A DNA stretch of 64,000 nt. It comes from Planctomycetota bacterium. Lineage in GTDB: Bacteria; Planctomycetota; UBA1135. How positions within the stretch are numbered: the first letter of the stretch is position 1; each line of letters begins with the position of its first letter. The DNA lies in NCBI GenBank assembly GCA_024275135.1, contig JAJRZS010000003.1, positions 30,550 to 94,549 on the forward strand, written 5' to 3'. Both the position numbers and the translations under genes were made by a program. Shown here in pieces: positions 41,622 to 51,713 of the stretch. The notes under the pieces were generated by a model that saw only the letters and a list, made by a program, of their open reading frames with translations, did not search any database and was not told the DNA's origin.

Positions 41622-42854
41622 TTAGCCGCCGAAGTCGTCGAGGAAGATGTCTTCTTTTTCGACACCCAATTCGGTGAGCATGTTGATGACCGCCGAGTTC
41701 ATCATTGGCGGACCACACATGTAGTATTGGCATTCTTCTGGCGCCTCATGTTTGCTCAAGTAGCTATCGAGTAGCACTTGGTGAATGAAACCGGTTTTGC
41801 CTTTCCAGTTGTCTTCCGGTTGTGGATCACTGAGCGCAAGATGCCATTCGAAGTTGGGGAAATCTCGGGCGATGGCGTCGAAATCGTCCATGTAGAACGC
41901 TTCGCGCAAGGAGCGTGCGCCATACCAGAAGCTGACTTTTTTGTTGGTTTTCTCGGTACGGAACAAGTGCATCAAGTGCGAGCGCATGGGGGCCATGCCG
42001 GCGCCACCGCCGATGAACACCATTTCGCGATCGTTGTCCTGAAGGAAAAATTCACCATAGGGCCCGGAAATGATGACCTTATCTCCAGGTTTTTGGTTGA
42101 AGATATAGGAGGAGCCTTTCCCCGTGGGGATGCCGACAGAACCTGGAGGAGGAGACGCAATGCGCACGTTGAGCATGATGCGATTACCTTCTGCTGGATA
42201 GGATGCCATCGAGTAGGCGCGCTCTACGGTTTCGGTGTTGACCGAGCGGATGTCCCAAAGTTTGAACTTATCCCAGTCGCCGCGATATTCCTCTTCGATA
42301 TCGAAGTTGGTGTAGGGAATGTCATGCGGTGGAATTTCAATCTGAATGTAGCCACCGGAGCGGTAATCAATAGTTTCTCCCTCTGGCAGTTGAACCACGA
42401 ATTCCTTAATGAAAGTGGCCACGTTGTGATTGGAGATAACTTCGCATTCCCACTTTTGCACAGAAAACACGGATTCATCAATCCGCAATTTCATGTCGTC
42501 TTTCACTTTCACCTGGCAGGAAAGACGCCAGTGTTCCCGCGCCATGCCACGGCTGATGTGGGTTTCTTCAGTGGGCAATAAGCCACCGCCGCCTTCATCG
42601 ATTTGCACCAAGCATTGGCCACAGGTGCCGCCGCCCCCACAAGCGGAGGGGATGAAAATCTGTTGTTGGGCCAAAGTCGTCAGCAAAGTATCTCCAGCCG
42701 GTACCTGCAAAGCTTCTGCTTCTTTGCCGTTGATGACTAAGCTGACATTGCCGCTAGAAACCAACTTGGCCTTGGCAGCAAGGAGGATGAACACCAGAGC
42801 GATGACAACGACTGTAAAGCCGCCAACGCCCAGAAGGATGAGAGTGCTTTCCAT
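41622..42854 (-). CDS. nqrF: Na+-NQR subunit F
   Basis: 410 aa. N-terminal TM helix, then a [2Fe-2S] domain ([12 protein letters not shown] ... LSCQV), an FAD domain (RAYSMASYP) and an NADH-binding domain ([23 protein letters not shown]). It is the NADH entry point of the pump. An AGGAAGAA ribosome site precedes the ATG, which starts 18 bp after the nqrE stop. Confidence 0.96.
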   Translation of the reverse strand: MESTLILLGVGGFTVVVIALVFILLAAKAKLVSSGNVSLVINGKEAEALQVPAGDTLLTTLAQQQIFIPSACGGGGTCGQCLVQIDEGGGGLLPTEETHISRGMAREHWRLSCQVKVKDDMKLRIDESVFSVQKWECEVISNHNVATFIKEFVVQLPEGETIDYRSGGYIQIEIPPHDIPYTNFDIEEEYRGDWDKFKLWDIRSVNTETVERAYSMASYPAEGNRIMLNVRIASPPPGSVGIPTGKGSSYIFNQKPGDKVIISGPYGEFFLQDNDREMVFIGGGAGMAPMRSHLMHLFRTEKTNKKVSFWYGARSLREAFYMDDFDAIARDFPNFEWHLALSDPQPEDNWKGKTGFIHQVLLDSYLSKHEAPEECQYYMCGPPMMNSAVINMLTELGVEKEDIFLDDFGG

Positions 42855-42872
42855 GGCGAGTTCTTCCTAGCT

Positions 42873-43487
42873 CTAAAGCTGGATGCCTCCAAAAATCATG
42901 AAACCCATGGCCATTAAACCGGCCGTGATGAAGGTAATGCCCAAGCCGCGAAGGCCATGCGGAACATTGGAGTACTTCATTTTTTCGCGAATGGCCGCAA
43001 GGGCGACAATGGCGAGGGCGAAACCAGTGCCAGCGCCGATGCCGAAAACCGTGCTTTCGGCCAGGTCGTACTCCCGTTGCACCATAAATAGGGCGCCGCC
43101 GAGGATGGCGCAGTTCACAGCAATGAGAGGCAAGAACACACCCAAGGCCCCATAGAGAGCTGGCGAAAACTTGTCGATGGCCATCTCGACGATTTGCACC
43201 ACCGCCGCGATGGTGGCGATGAAGGCGATGAAGGTGAGGAACTCGAGGTCGATGGTGGCGGCTTTCTCTCCAAGCAGCCATGTGAGCGCACCTTCTTTAA
43301 GCAGGTAGGTGTAGATGAGATTATTGAGCGGGGTGGTAATGCCCAGCACAAAAATCACTGCCACACCAAGCCCTAAGGCCGTATCGACCTTTTTCGACAC
43401 AGCCAAGAAGGAACACATGCCGAGGAAGAAGGCCAAGGCCATGTTTTCGATGAATGTGGCCTTGAGGAAAAGGTTGAGCAATTCCAT
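42873..43487 (-). CDS. nqrE: Na+-NQR subunit E
   Basis: 204 aa, six TM helices; NqrE/RnfA family. With NqrD it holds a [2Fe-2S] or Fe centre in the membrane; the Cys-containing helix [18 protein letters not shown] and the repeat [12 protein letters not shown] contribute conserved Cys. Start ATG overlaps the nqrD TAA (TAATG). Confidence 0.95.
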   Translation of the reverse strand: MELLNLFLKATFIENMALAFFLGMCSFLAVSKKVDTALGLGVAVIFVLGITTPLNNLIYTYLLKEGALTWLLGEKAATIDLEFLTFIAFIATIAAVVQIVEMAIDKFSPALYGALGVFLPLIAVNCAILGGALFMVQREYDLAESTVFGIGAGTGFALAIVALAAIREKMKYSNVPHGLRGLGITFITAGLMAMGFMIFGGIQL

Positions 43488-44110
43488 TAGTGATCCTCCT
43501 GCATGCTTGAGGTGTAACTCCGTTGCGCCCAAATTAAGAGCCCAATGATGAAAAAGGCGCCTGGAGACAGCACCATCAAACCGTTGGGGTTGTACCAACC
43601 TCCATTATTGACTGTGGGCAAAACCACATGGCCCAGCAATTTGCCAGAGCCCAGGAGTTCGCGGAAGAAACCAACGAGGATGAGCAAGGCGCCATAGCCA
43701 AGCGCATTGCCAATGCCGTCCAAGGCGGATTTCAATGGAGGATTGGCCATGGCGAAGGCTTCGGCTCGGCCCATCACAATGCAGTTGGTGATGATGAGGC
43801 CAACGAAGACCGACAACTGTTTGGAAACTTCAAACAAGTAGGCCTTCATGATTTGGTCAGCCACAATCACCAAGGAGGCGATGACCGCCAACTGGGTAAT
43901 CACGCGGATGCTGCCAGGGATTTTGTTGCGTAGCAGGGAGATGGAGACATTGGACCCAACTAGCACAAACATCAATGCCGCACTCATGACGATGGCCGTC
44001 TGTAGCTGCGTGGTTACGGCTAGAGCTGAGCAAATGCCCAGAACCTGCAAGGTGATGGGGTTTTTGAGGTAAACCGGCCCCAGCAGGATTTCTTTGGTGT
44101 CCTTATTCAT
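43487..44110 (-). CDS. nqrD: Na+-NQR subunit D
   Basis: 207 aa, six TM helices; RnfE family. [21 protein letters not shown] and [17 protein letters not shown] are the paired Cys helices matching NqrE. ATG 44110 is chosen because GAGG lies 8 nt upstream; another ATG at 44116 is too close to it. Overlaps the end of nqrC. Confidence 0.95.
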   Translation of the reverse strand: MNKDTKEILLGPVYLKNPITLQVLGICSALAVTTQLQTAIVMSAALMFVLVGSNVSISLLRNKIPGSIRVITQLAVIASLVIVADQIMKAYLFEVSKQLSVFVGLIITNCIVMGRAEAFAMANPPLKSALDGIGNALGYGALLILVGFFRELLGSGKLLGHVVLPTVNNGGWYNPNGLMVLSPGAFFIIGLLIWAQRSYTSSMQEDH

Positions 44111-44876
44111 TTGCATGTCCTCGCTTGAGAAACTTGCCGTATCCTTCTTCGCTCAGCCAAGTCAGCATGGTGTTGCCGACGGCCTTGCTGGTGATGGTGG
44201 CGCCCGAAATGCCATTGACTTGATGGATGGGATCTTTGACTTGACCAAATTTTGTGACGGTGAGGGCCACTTTCCCCGCATCGTCAAAAATCTTTTTGCC
44301 TGGCCATTGTGCTTTCCACGAAGGATTATCTACTTCGCCGCCAAGACCAGGAGTTTCGCCTTGTTCGTAGAAGGTCAGGCCGCGCACTGTTTGAAGGTCT
44401 TTCTCCACGGCAAGGTAACCGTAGAGAGTGGACCACAGGCCATTGCCCCAAAGCAGGAACACAAAGCATTCTTTTTCGGGGTCGGTGACATGAAGCACCA
44501 TCAAATCCTTGGGAATGCGATTGACTCGTGCCTTCGATGCGGCTTCGCTCGTGGTGGCCTCGCTGGTGGTTTGGTCTTTGGCCGCCTTGATGATGGCTTT
44601 GGGGTCGAACTCCCAATCCTCGGACAACACTTCTCCCGTTTCTGCAGAAACCTTTAGCACTTTGATTTGGCTAAACAATTCTGCCGCATGCTCGGCCGAG
44701 GGCTTGTGGTCGGCGTCGACGAGGCCGGCGACTCGTAGAATCTGGGTTTGCATGTCGAGCAAGGCGTTGGCGTCTTGTTTGTCTTTGAGGGCAACCGCAG
44801 TGGAAGAAACCGCCAAAGAGCAAACCAGGCAGATGACCAGCGCGAAGCCGACGATGTAGCGATTACTGAATTCCAA
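44103..44876 (-). CDS. nqrC: Na+-NQR subunit C
   Basis: 257 aa. N-terminal TM anchor and periplasmic FMN-binding domain. The FMN-threonine motif NGISGATIT (Thr227 the likely acceptor) is intact, as are [16 protein letters not shown] and [14 protein letters not shown] segments. ApbE, encoded downstream, attaches the FMN. It overlaps nqrB by 14 bp. Confidence 0.95.
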   Translation of the reverse strand: MEFSNRYIVGFALVICLVCSLAVSSTAVALKDKQDANALLDMQTQILRVAGLVDADHKPSAEHAAELFSQIKVLKVSAETGEVLSEDWEFDPKAIIKAAKDQTTSEATTSEAASKARVNRIPKDLMVLHVTDPEKECFVFLLWGNGLWSTLYGYLAVEKDLQTVRGLTFYEQGETPGLGGEVDNPSWKAQWPGKKIFDDAGKVALTVTKFGQVKDPIHQVNGISGATITSKAVGNTMLTWLSEEGYGKFLKRGHANE

Positions 44877-46059
44877 GGCGCTTCTCCCGTCGCTTGATGT
44901 TGGCTTTGACTACGTAGTAGTCGATGGTGGGCGCAAACACGTTCATGAAGATGATGGCGAGCATCATGCCTTCTGGGTAAGCCGGATTGAGCACCCGCAC
45001 TAACACCGTAAGCACGCCAATCAACACGCCATAAATCCATTTTCCTGTTTCAGTTTGCGCTGCAGAAACAGGATCGGTGGCCATAAACACGGTGCCGAAA
45101 GCAAAACCGCCGACAACCAAGTGCCAATTCCAGGGCACTGCCATGTAGTGGTCTGGCGAGGGGGCCATGCTGTTGAGCAAGAAGCTCATACCAACCATGC
45201 CGAGGAAACTACCCAACATGATGCGCCAGCTGCCAACACCACTGCCAATAAGAATGAGTGCACCGATAAGACAGGCCAGGGTGGACGTTTCCGCGAGAGA
45301 ACCCGGGGTGAGACCAAGGAAGGCGTCCATCCAATTCATATGCTGGATGGCTGCTGCACCATTGGTGTAAAAGTCGGCCAGGGCAGTAGCGCCGGTATGT
45401 CCATCCACCATGAGGGCGGGATCTTTGGGAAGCAATGTCCAGACCTCGCCGGAAATCTGTGCGGGATAGGCGATGAACAAGAACAAGCGCCCAGTGAGGG
45501 CGGGGTTCAGAATGTTCATGCCGGTGCCGCCGAAGACTTCCTTACCGATTAAGGTGCCGAAGATGATGCCGATGGCCACTTGCCATAGAGGAATGCTGGC
45601 CGGCACAATCAGTGGAAACAGCATCGAGGTTACCAAGAAGCCTTCATTAATTTCATGCTTGCGCACGGTGGCAAACAGGCCTTCGACAGCACCACCTGCA
45701 GCGAGGGTAACCACGTAGATGGGCAAGAAGACCCGGAAGCCAATCCAGGAGGCCTGCAGAATGACGTCCATCGAAATGGGATCGCTTGCAGCCAAGCCAT
45801 AGCTGGAGTCGGCCAACATGGCTTGATAGCCATTGTTGAAGAAGGACCACAGGATGCATGGCAAAAGAGCAATCACCACCATCGTCATCATCCGTTTCAG
45901 GTCGATGACATCACGCACATGGGGGCCAGATTGGGTGCGATGCGCAGGGGTGTAAAGAAAGCTGTCGGCGGCTTCAAAAACCGGGTAGAGCTTTTCGAAT
46001 TTGCCGCCCTTTTCAAAGAGGGGTGCAATCTGGTCGAGCTTTTTGCGAAGGAATTTCAC
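44863..46059 (-). CDS. nqrB: Na+-NQR subunit B
   Basis: 398 aa from a GTG start at 46059, six bases after GGAGGG; the longer open frame does not extend the family's N-terminus. About eight TM helices. FMN-attachment motif DGHTGATAL with Thr225 as acceptor; GKEVFGGTGMNILNPAL is the conserved family block. It forms the sodium channel with NqrD and NqrE and receives ubiquinone. Confidence 0.95.
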   Translation of the reverse strand: MKFLRKKLDQIAPLFEKGGKFEKLYPVFEAADSFLYTPAHRTQSGPHVRDVIDLKRMMTMVVIALLPCILWSFFNNGYQAMLADSSYGLAASDPISMDVILQASWIGFRVFLPIYVVTLAAGGAVEGLFATVRKHEINEGFLVTSMLFPLIVPASIPLWQVAIGIIFGTLIGKEVFGGTGMNILNPALTGRLFLFIAYPAQISGEVWTLLPKDPALMVDGHTGATALADFYTNGAAAIQHMNWMDAFLGLTPGSLAETSTLACLIGALILIGSGVGSWRIMLGSFLGMVGMSFLLNSMAPSPDHYMAVPWNWHLVVGGFAFGTVFMATDPVSAAQTETGKWIYGVLIGVLTVLVRVLNPAYPEGMMLAIIFMNVFAPTIDYYVVKANIKRREKRLGIQ

Positions 46060-46060
46060 C

Positions 46061-47410
46061 TTAGCCCTCCTTTTCGATTCGAGTGAGCATGGCGCGCAGT
46101 AGATCGGTGATGTCGATTTTGGAAGGGCAAACAAATTGGCAAAGAGCCAAATCTTCTTCAGCCAATTCCAGCACCCCAAGTTTTTCTGCCTGCACCAAAT
46201 CGTCCGCGGCCAGGGCTTTGATGAGGTGGGTGGGCAGGATGTCCATGGGCATCACTTTTTCGTAGTTGCCCAGGGGCACGATGGCACGTTCGGCACCATT
46301 GAGGTCGGTATCGAAGTGGAAGGTTTTGCGGAAGAACTTGGCCAGGTAGGCATTGGTGAGGGACCAACGGCTACCAACCGGCTTGACCCATCCCAAAAAC
46401 TCGCGTTCCGGGGCATCACCGAGCAAGCTGAGTTGATGGGTGTAGCGGCCAAGGAAGCCAGTGACAGTGCCAGGATTTGCCGTGGAGCCATTTAAAACGG
46501 AACCGGCAATGAAGCGCACCTTGGACGGATGCGGAGTGTAGGCGTGGAAGGATTCAGTGGAAGCCCCCCGACGGGTTCGGACGACGGCCGTTTTGTTGGC
46601 GGCAGGGCCGACCACAGCTATGCGGCGCTCGGTTGGCAGCACGCCGTTGCGCAGGAAGAAACCGATTTCCGCAACGCCTTGGTAATCGATATGCCACACC
46701 AAGCGCCCGGTGCCGACGGGATCCAGGGTGTGGATATGCACCCCCGCGTTGCCGGCCGGATGTTTGCCTTGGAAGGATTCATGCTGAACCCCATCGATGA
46801 GGAAGGCGCTCCAATCTTGGCCGGCTTTGGTGCACAAATAAGTGGCACCACCGGAAAGAACGGTGAGTGCGGCCAAGCCGATTTGAAAATCCTCTTCGCG
46901 GCCGGCCAACATTTGCAGCGGGTCTGGCGCCAGGGGATGGGTGTCCATGGCGGTGACGAAAATGCTGCGCGGGGTGTCTGTGGATTGGGCGGCTTTGTTC
47001 AGCGGACGCTGACGCAGGTTCGGCCACAAGCCGGAGGCGGCTAAATGGCGCACCAACTCCTCGCGCTGGCATTGCCGCGGATCCATCTTGTCGAAGCTAA
47101 GTGATGACTCCTGCTCTTGCAGCCGAATCACCACCGACTGCACAGCACGCCTGGCGCCACGATGAATGGCTTCAAGGGTGCCTGCTCCTGGGGAGGTAAA
47201 GACCACATCAGGGTCGCGTCGGTCGCGAAACAATGGGGTGCCGATTTGCACGGTGTCGCCTTCTTTGGCCAGCATTTGGACCTTGATGCCCCAAGACTCT
47301 TGCGGCAGCAGAGCGACGCGGTCGACCGCAGAACCGTCGACCAGGGAGTGGTTGCTTAAGGCGCCATGGATGGGAACATCCAGACCCTTCTTGATTTTAT
47401 GGACCGCCAT
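46061..47410 (-). CDS. nqrA: Na+-NQR subunit A
   Basis: 449 aa soluble subunit, first gene of nqrABCDEF-apbE. Diagnostic segments are KIKKGLDVPIHGAL, VDRVALLPQESWGIKVQMLAKEGD, PGAGTLEAIHRGARRA, VTAMDTHPLAPDP and, at the C-terminus, LAEEDLALCQFVCPSKIDI. No -10 is close to the start; a TAGAAT about 88 nt upstream could supply a leader. Confidence 0.96.
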   Translation of the reverse strand: MAVHKIKKGLDVPIHGALSNHSLVDGSAVDRVALLPQESWGIKVQMLAKEGDTVQIGTPLFRDRRDPDVVFTSPGAGTLEAIHRGARRAVQSVVIRLQEQESSLSFDKMDPRQCQREELVRHLAASGLWPNLRQRPLNKAAQSTDTPRSIFVTAMDTHPLAPDPLQMLAGREEDFQIGLAALTVLSGGATYLCTKAGQDWSAFLIDGVQHESFQGKHPAGNAGVHIHTLDPVGTGRLVWHIDYQGVAEIGFFLRNGVLPTERRIAVVGPAANKTAVVRTRRGASTESFHAYTPHPSKVRFIAGSVLNGSTANPGTVTGFLGRYTHQLSLLGDAPEREFLGWVKPVGSRWSLTNAYLAKFFRKTFHFDTDLNGAERAIVPLGNYEKVMPMDILPTHLIKALAADDLVQAEKLGVLELAEEDLALCQFVCPSKIDITDLLRAMLTRIEKEG

Positions 47411-47560
47411 CAGACCGAATTCCAGCCCTCGGGTTCAGGAAGCTAGGGATGTTTCCTGCCCTCTCCACTAGGGAAATTAGGCTAGGAAAACGCCGCAGAT
47501 TCTACGCTTTCCGAGAAAGATGCGCGACGCTCCTTTTCAGTTTCTCGCCGGCGGTGGGAA
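47411..47560 (-). promoter_or_regulatory. Upstream region of nqrA (150 bp)
   Basis: A gene-free stretch between nqrA and the repeat protein, both minus-strand. TAGAAT on the minus strand (about 88 nt upstream of nqrA) and a short CTTTC-TCG-GAAAG inverted repeat are the only candidate signals. No terminator with a T-run was seen after the repeat protein. Weak evidence. Confidence 0.25.
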
Positions 47561-50449
47561 TTAAGAATCCCTGTTGCCCTTGGTCTCTTTATTGGAAGCG
47601 GGGATGGGGATGTCGACGCGCCGTTGCTCCCCGGCGGCCAAGTCAAGAATTGGGGACATAAAGGCCCCCTTTTCCACGCGGAATTGTCCTTCCGGCAAGT
47701 CTTCAATGCGGAAATCCCCATTTTCGTCCAGCATGGCCATGGTCACCATATTGCCGTCGGGGTCATAAAGAGTGATGGCTTCTCCCCAGGTAAAGGTGTT
47801 TTCAGAAGACGGAGGGGGTTGGGTCCAGTTTTGGTCGTGGCCATAAATCACCGCGCCGGGGTAGAAGCGATATTCCCCCATGTCAACTTCCATGCCGTCG
47901 CGGACGATGATGGGTTGCGAATGCCAGCTCCCAAAGCCTTCGGCGCGAGCCACTACCTGCCATTCTCCGGCCGGCACATCGACGAATTGGTACTCTCCCA
48001 AGCTGGACGAGCGGGTGTTGGTTTCTTGTTCGCGATCCGAGCCAAACTTCAGGCTGGGCTTTCCATTGCCGCTGGAAATGGAAACCACAGTAATGGAGCC
48101 ACTTGCCGCTTTGGCCTCGGGCGTGCCAGGAGCAAAATAGGAAACCAAGGCTACAGCCGCGCCCACCACTGGCCCATCAGGGCCACTGAGCCGTCCTCGG
48201 ATCGAGCCTCCTTGCAAATGGATTTCCATGGATTGGGTTCCGGCGTAAAGCTCGATACGCTCTTGGGTGGGCGGCGCCGCACGTCGGCCTTTGACGATGA
48301 TGTTGTAGGTGCCTGGTTGTACGGCAGGCAAGCTGACTTCACCGCGCCCGTCGGTTTCCAGCCCCAAATTGTCGGGGTCAAAGTAGCTGTCGTCGTCGCC
48401 GACCTCTTGCAGGCGCACATGCACATCCGTGGCTGACCGCCCGTTGCGCAGAACCCGCACATGCAACAGCGCAAGATTCCCAATTTGCATCTTGAGTTCG
48501 GTGGTCTTGCCGGCTTCGACGTGGACCATGGGGTGATCGGGTGCAAACTCTTCTTCTTCCTCGTCGCTCCACCACCAGCCGTCCGCTTCGTTGGCTTGGT
48601 AGGCAATTTGGTATTCCCCGGGTGCAAGTTGGTTCCACACCGCCCGCCCAGAGCCATCGGTATTGACGGTGGGCATAGATTCGCCGTTGTCGGCCTTGCG
48701 CAGTTGCATGCGCACTTGGGAGACAGGACGACCTTGACCGTCGAGGAGGCGGACACGCAAGCGTCCACCTCGTTGCAAGGAGATTGTGGCTTCTTGGGCT
48801 TGCCCGCTAACATCAAAAGCTTCTTCGTAGGGAGCAAAGCTCAATGCGCTTGCAGTCAAGGTCATGCGCTGGGCTGGGACGTCGGCAAAACGGGCAATCC
48901 CATCTTCGTCGGTAACTGCACGCAGAGGCTTTCGTTGCCCCAGGTCGCGTAGAATGCGTACCTGATTGCCGTAAGAAAATTCGATATCCCCAGGGGCGCT
49001 TTCCTCCATCGGCTCAAGGCTCACGTTGACCTTGGGGACTGGATGTTCTGCTTCGTCAACCACCAAGATATTGAGCGGGTTTTGGGTTTTCAGAACTAAG
49101 GCTAAAGGCTCCGTTTTTGCTCCAAGCTCGATGGTTTGCTGCAATTGACCAAGAGGGGAGGTGACATCCAAGGTCCAAGTGTCGGACGGCTGCGGATCAA
49201 ATTGAAATAGCCCCTGCTCATCCGTAGAGACCGCCGAGGCTTCTTGCGAAAAGCCGAATTCCTTTTTTACTTGGCGCGAGAGCTGCAACTTCGCCTTGGC
49301 GACAGGTTTGCCGTGACCGTCTTTCAATGTTCCCTGTACGACATAATGACGCGGCAACCGAATCACCGTTGGCACGCCCGGCTTCGCAGAATCCCCATAA
49401 CTTTTGCCAAAGCCATCCGCAGTAGCACCTAAGACCAAGCTGGCATTTTCTATCCAGCCCTGCACCACAAAGTGCCCTTCTGCATCCGTAGTGGTGGCTG
49501 GTTCGCCATCCGGGAGGGGAGGTTCCTCATTGAACCACCACTGGTTTTGGGGCAGAGCGAGCAAGTACACCCTGGCTTTGGGGACGGGGCGCCCTTCCTC
49601 GTCGACCACCATCCCGGTCAATGGTTTTCCTTTTTGCACCACCAACTCCAAGGGATAGTCCTTCCCTGGGCGGCTGATTTCTTCGGCCTGAAGTGTGAGG
49701 GGGGCGTAGCCTTGGGCAAGAACCTCTATTTTGAAGCGTCCACTGGGAACGCCGTCAAAGGAAAAACTGCCGTCGTTGGCGGTCGTTTTTTGCTGCCGAA
49801 AGTGGTCTCCCCACATGATGGCGTTGGCTTCTTCCAACAGCACCCGAGCTTGGGCAAGGCTTTGGCCGTTGGAGTTCACTACTTTGCCAACCACATGGGT
49901 GGCCGGAGCCAGGGCGATTTGTCCCAAGTCCACAACCTCTCCGGCTTCCAAAGCCTCCACCTTGCGCTTGGTCTGAAGCCAAAAAGCCCCCTTAAGCACG
50001 CAAGTCAGTGGCATTTCTGAGGGCACAGCCAAATAAAGTTTGCCGTCCTCAGGAACATCCAGGGTGTTCCTCTCGTTCCAGTGCTGGAAATCAATGCCCG
50101 GTTGGGCGTCGCCGAGGCGATGAAGGATAAGTGTGGCCTGGGCACCCTCAATCCCTCGCCCTAGGCTGTCGACGAGGGCCAGACGCAGATAGGCGGCTTC
50201 ACGCGTGAAGGGCAGAGTATGGAACGGCGCAAGGGCGGCCTTGCCAGCCTCGGTGTTGGCACTGCGCGCCAAGCCTTCGCCTACCGGATAGGTGGAAGCG
50301 GACTCCGCCTCGGGCGTAACTGGAGCTTGGGGGGGAGAGGCCGTTGGTGTTTTCGTGGCATCCTCTTGGGAAGGAGCCTGGGGGCGCAGTACGATGAATG
50401 CGCCCAGGCCTAGCAGGAGGAGTACCAAAAATAGGGGCCAGTTTTTCAT
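47561..50449 (-). CDS. Large CarboxypepD_reg-like beta-repeat envelope protein
   Basis: 962 aa. An N-terminal TM anchor (FLVLLLLGLGAFIVL) is followed by a Pro/Ala/Thr-rich linker, then about nine carboxypeptidase-regulatory-like (CnaB-type) modules. Each has the pattern G-x-V-x-D-x2-G-x-P-V/L-x2-A-x-V-x-L followed by a T-x-x-D/E-G-x-F turn, for example GKVVNSNGQSLAQARVLL, GMVVDEEGRPVPKARVYL, GTLKDGHGKPVAKAKLQL and GRLSGPDGPVVGAAVALV. It probably forms a rigid periplasmic or surface rod; no catalytic domain. ATG 50449 is chosen over the TTG at 50455. Divergent from an HtrA protease. Confidence 0.8.
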   Translation of the reverse strand: MKNWPLFLVLLLLGLGAFIVLRPQAPSQEDATKTPTASPPQAPVTPEAESASTYPVGEGLARSANTEAGKAALAPFHTLPFTREAAYLRLALVDSLGRGIEGAQATLILHRLGDAQPGIDFQHWNERNTLDVPEDGKLYLAVPSEMPLTCVLKGAFWLQTKRKVEALEAGEVVDLGQIALAPATHVVGKVVNSNGQSLAQARVLLEEANAIMWGDHFRQQKTTANDGSFSFDGVPSGRFKIEVLAQGYAPLTLQAEEISRPGKDYPLELVVQKGKPLTGMVVDEEGRPVPKARVYLLALPQNQWWFNEEPPLPDGEPATTTDAEGHFVVQGWIENASLVLGATADGFGKSYGDSAKPGVPTVIRLPRHYVVQGTLKDGHGKPVAKAKLQLSRQVKKEFGFSQEASAVSTDEQGLFQFDPQPSDTWTLDVTSPLGQLQQTIELGAKTEPLALVLKTQNPLNILVVDEAEHPVPKVNVSLEPMEESAPGDIEFSYGNQVRILRDLGQRKPLRAVTDEDGIARFADVPAQRMTLTASALSFAPYEEAFDVSGQAQEATISLQRGGRLRVRLLDGQGRPVSQVRMQLRKADNGESMPTVNTDGSGRAVWNQLAPGEYQIAYQANEADGWWWSDEEEEEFAPDHPMVHVEAGKTTELKMQIGNLALLHVRVLRNGRSATDVHVRLQEVGDDDSYFDPDNLGLETDGRGEVSLPAVQPGTYNIIVKGRRAAPPTQERIELYAGTQSMEIHLQGGSIRGRLSGPDGPVVGAAVALVSYFAPGTPEAKAASGSITVVSISSGNGKPSLKFGSDREQETNTRSSSLGEYQFVDVPAGEWQVVARAEGFGSWHSQPIIVRDGMEVDMGEYRFYPGAVIYGHDQNWTQPPPSSENTFTWGEAITLYDPDGNMVTMAMLDENGDFRIEDLPEGQFRVEKGAFMSPILDLAAGEQRRVDIPIPASNKETKGNRDS

Positions 50450-50488
50450 GAGCAAGACTTAGGCTAACACGTACGCAATACGAGACCC

Positions 50489-51544
50489 ATGCGCAAACAT
50501 CACAAGGAATCTTTACTCCTTTTGGCCCTGGTCCTGGGCCTTGGATTGGCCTTTGGTCGATTAGGCCACTCCGAGGCTGATTACAACTCTCCTAGCTTGT
50601 CAGAGTTTTCCGAGCAATGCGCGGATTTGGCGAAAAAGGTGGCTGACGGCACGGTTTTCCTGAGCGTGGTCCGCAACCAACATGGGGAAATCGGGCGTGG
50701 CCTCGGGACGGGATTTGTGATCGATGCCGTCAAAGGGGTGGTGGTGACGAACGCCCACGTCATGGAGGGAGGGCAAACCGCCATGGTGCATTTCAGTGAT
50801 GGCCGCGAGGTGAAGGGCACTTTGATGGGGGTGGACAAGCAAACCGATTTGGCGGTGTTGGATATTCCACCTGGGGCTGCCCATCATCAACTGGCTTGGG
50901 GGGATAGTGATGCTTTGCGTCCTGGAAACTTGGTGATGGCGGTTGGCAGTCCCTTAGGCCTAGAAGGGACGACGAGCTTGGGGGTGGTGAGCGCCTTGGG
51001 CCGCCAGCTGAAGATGGTGGAGGATTCTTATGAGGATTTTCTGCAGTTTGACGCCTTTATCGATCGTGGCTCTTCAGGTGGACCCTTGGTCAACATGGAA
51101 GGGGAGGTCATTGGGATTAACACGGCCATTGGCGGTGACGGCGGTGGGGATCCGATGTGGCGCGGCATTGGTTATGCCATTCCGACAGCGATTGCCAAGC
51201 GCTATGTGGAGGATTTGGCGACCACCGGTACGGTGCGCCGGGGCTGGATAGGAATCAGTGTTTTGGGCCTGAATCCGCAAGGTGCCAAGCTGCGTGGTTT
51301 GGACCACACCTATGGTGTGGAGATTACCGCTGTGCTCCCCGCAGGGCCGGCGGCGAAAGCAGGCTTGTCCAAAGGGGATGTGATTTTGGCCATAGACGGG
51401 CGCGAAGTGCGAACAGCCAACCAAGTGAAAGCGCGGGTGGCGGCGGTGGCTCCTGGCGATAGCGTGAAGATGAAAATCCTCAGCAATCGTGCCATGCGCA
51501 CCATTCGTCTGACCGTGGGCGAGCGGCCCACCCGCGACAATTAG
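50489..51544 (+). CDS. HtrA/DegP-family serine protease
   Basis: 351 aa with a signal or anchor helix (LLLLALVLGLGLAFG). Trypsin-like domain with catalytic His in VVTNAHVM (~89), Asp in TDLAVLD (~120) and Ser196 in DRGSSGGPL, then one PDZ domain (RGWIGISV ... AGLSKGDVILAIDG). A single PDZ is the DegS-type layout rather than the two of DegP. It acts on misfolded envelope proteins or regulates stress proteolysis. 39 bp from the divergent repeat protein. Confidence 0.92.
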   Translation: MRKHHKESLLLLALVLGLGLAFGRLGHSEADYNSPSLSEFSEQCADLAKKVADGTVFLSVVRNQHGEIGRGLGTGFVIDAVKGVVVTNAHVMEGGQTAMVHFSDGREVKGTLMGVDKQTDLAVLDIPPGAAHHQLAWGDSDALRPGNLVMAVGSPLGLEGTTSLGVVSALGRQLKMVEDSYEDFLQFDAFIDRGSSGGPLVNMEGEVIGINTAIGGDGGGDPMWRGIGYAIPTAIAKRYVEDLATTGTVRRGWIGISVLGLNPQGAKLRGLDHTYGVEITAVLPAGPAAKAGLSKGDVILAIDGREVRTANQVKARVAAVAPGDSVKMKILSNRAMRTIRLTVGERPTRDN

Positions 51545-51568
51545 CCCGCTGTTCCGTTCGAAGAAAAT

Positions 51569-51600
51569 GAGCGCCGATGCCCCCCCAGGCCTCGGCGCTC
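51569..51600 (+). terminator. Stem-loop after the HtrA gene
   Basis: A perfect 9-bp stem GAGCGCCGA / TCGGCGCTC with a 14-nt C-rich loop, 24 nt after the htrA stop. No T-run follows, so it may be a rho-dependent or processing structure rather than a classical terminator. Confidence 0.5.
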
Positions 51601-51635
51601 TCCCATTCATCCCTCGGTTTCCCAAGGAGAAATCA

Positions 51636-51713
51636 ATGTTCTCTCAACAGCCTTTAGGCAGCTGCGGGCTTGGGGATACCCACAATTTTCATTTTTTTCA
51701 AAAAAGGGGCTAA
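51636..51713 (+). CDS. Possible 25-aa small ORF
   Basis: ATG at 51636 preceded by AAGGAG with 6-nt spacing; the 25 codons read MFSQQPLGSCGLGD then THNFHFFQKRG to a TAA at 51711. It lies in the 165-bp gap between the htrA stem-loop and the convergent TatD-like gene, whose stop it overlaps. No TM or known family. It may only be a 3' leader artefact. Confidence 0.25.
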   Translation: MFSQQPLGSCGLGDTHNFHFFQKRG

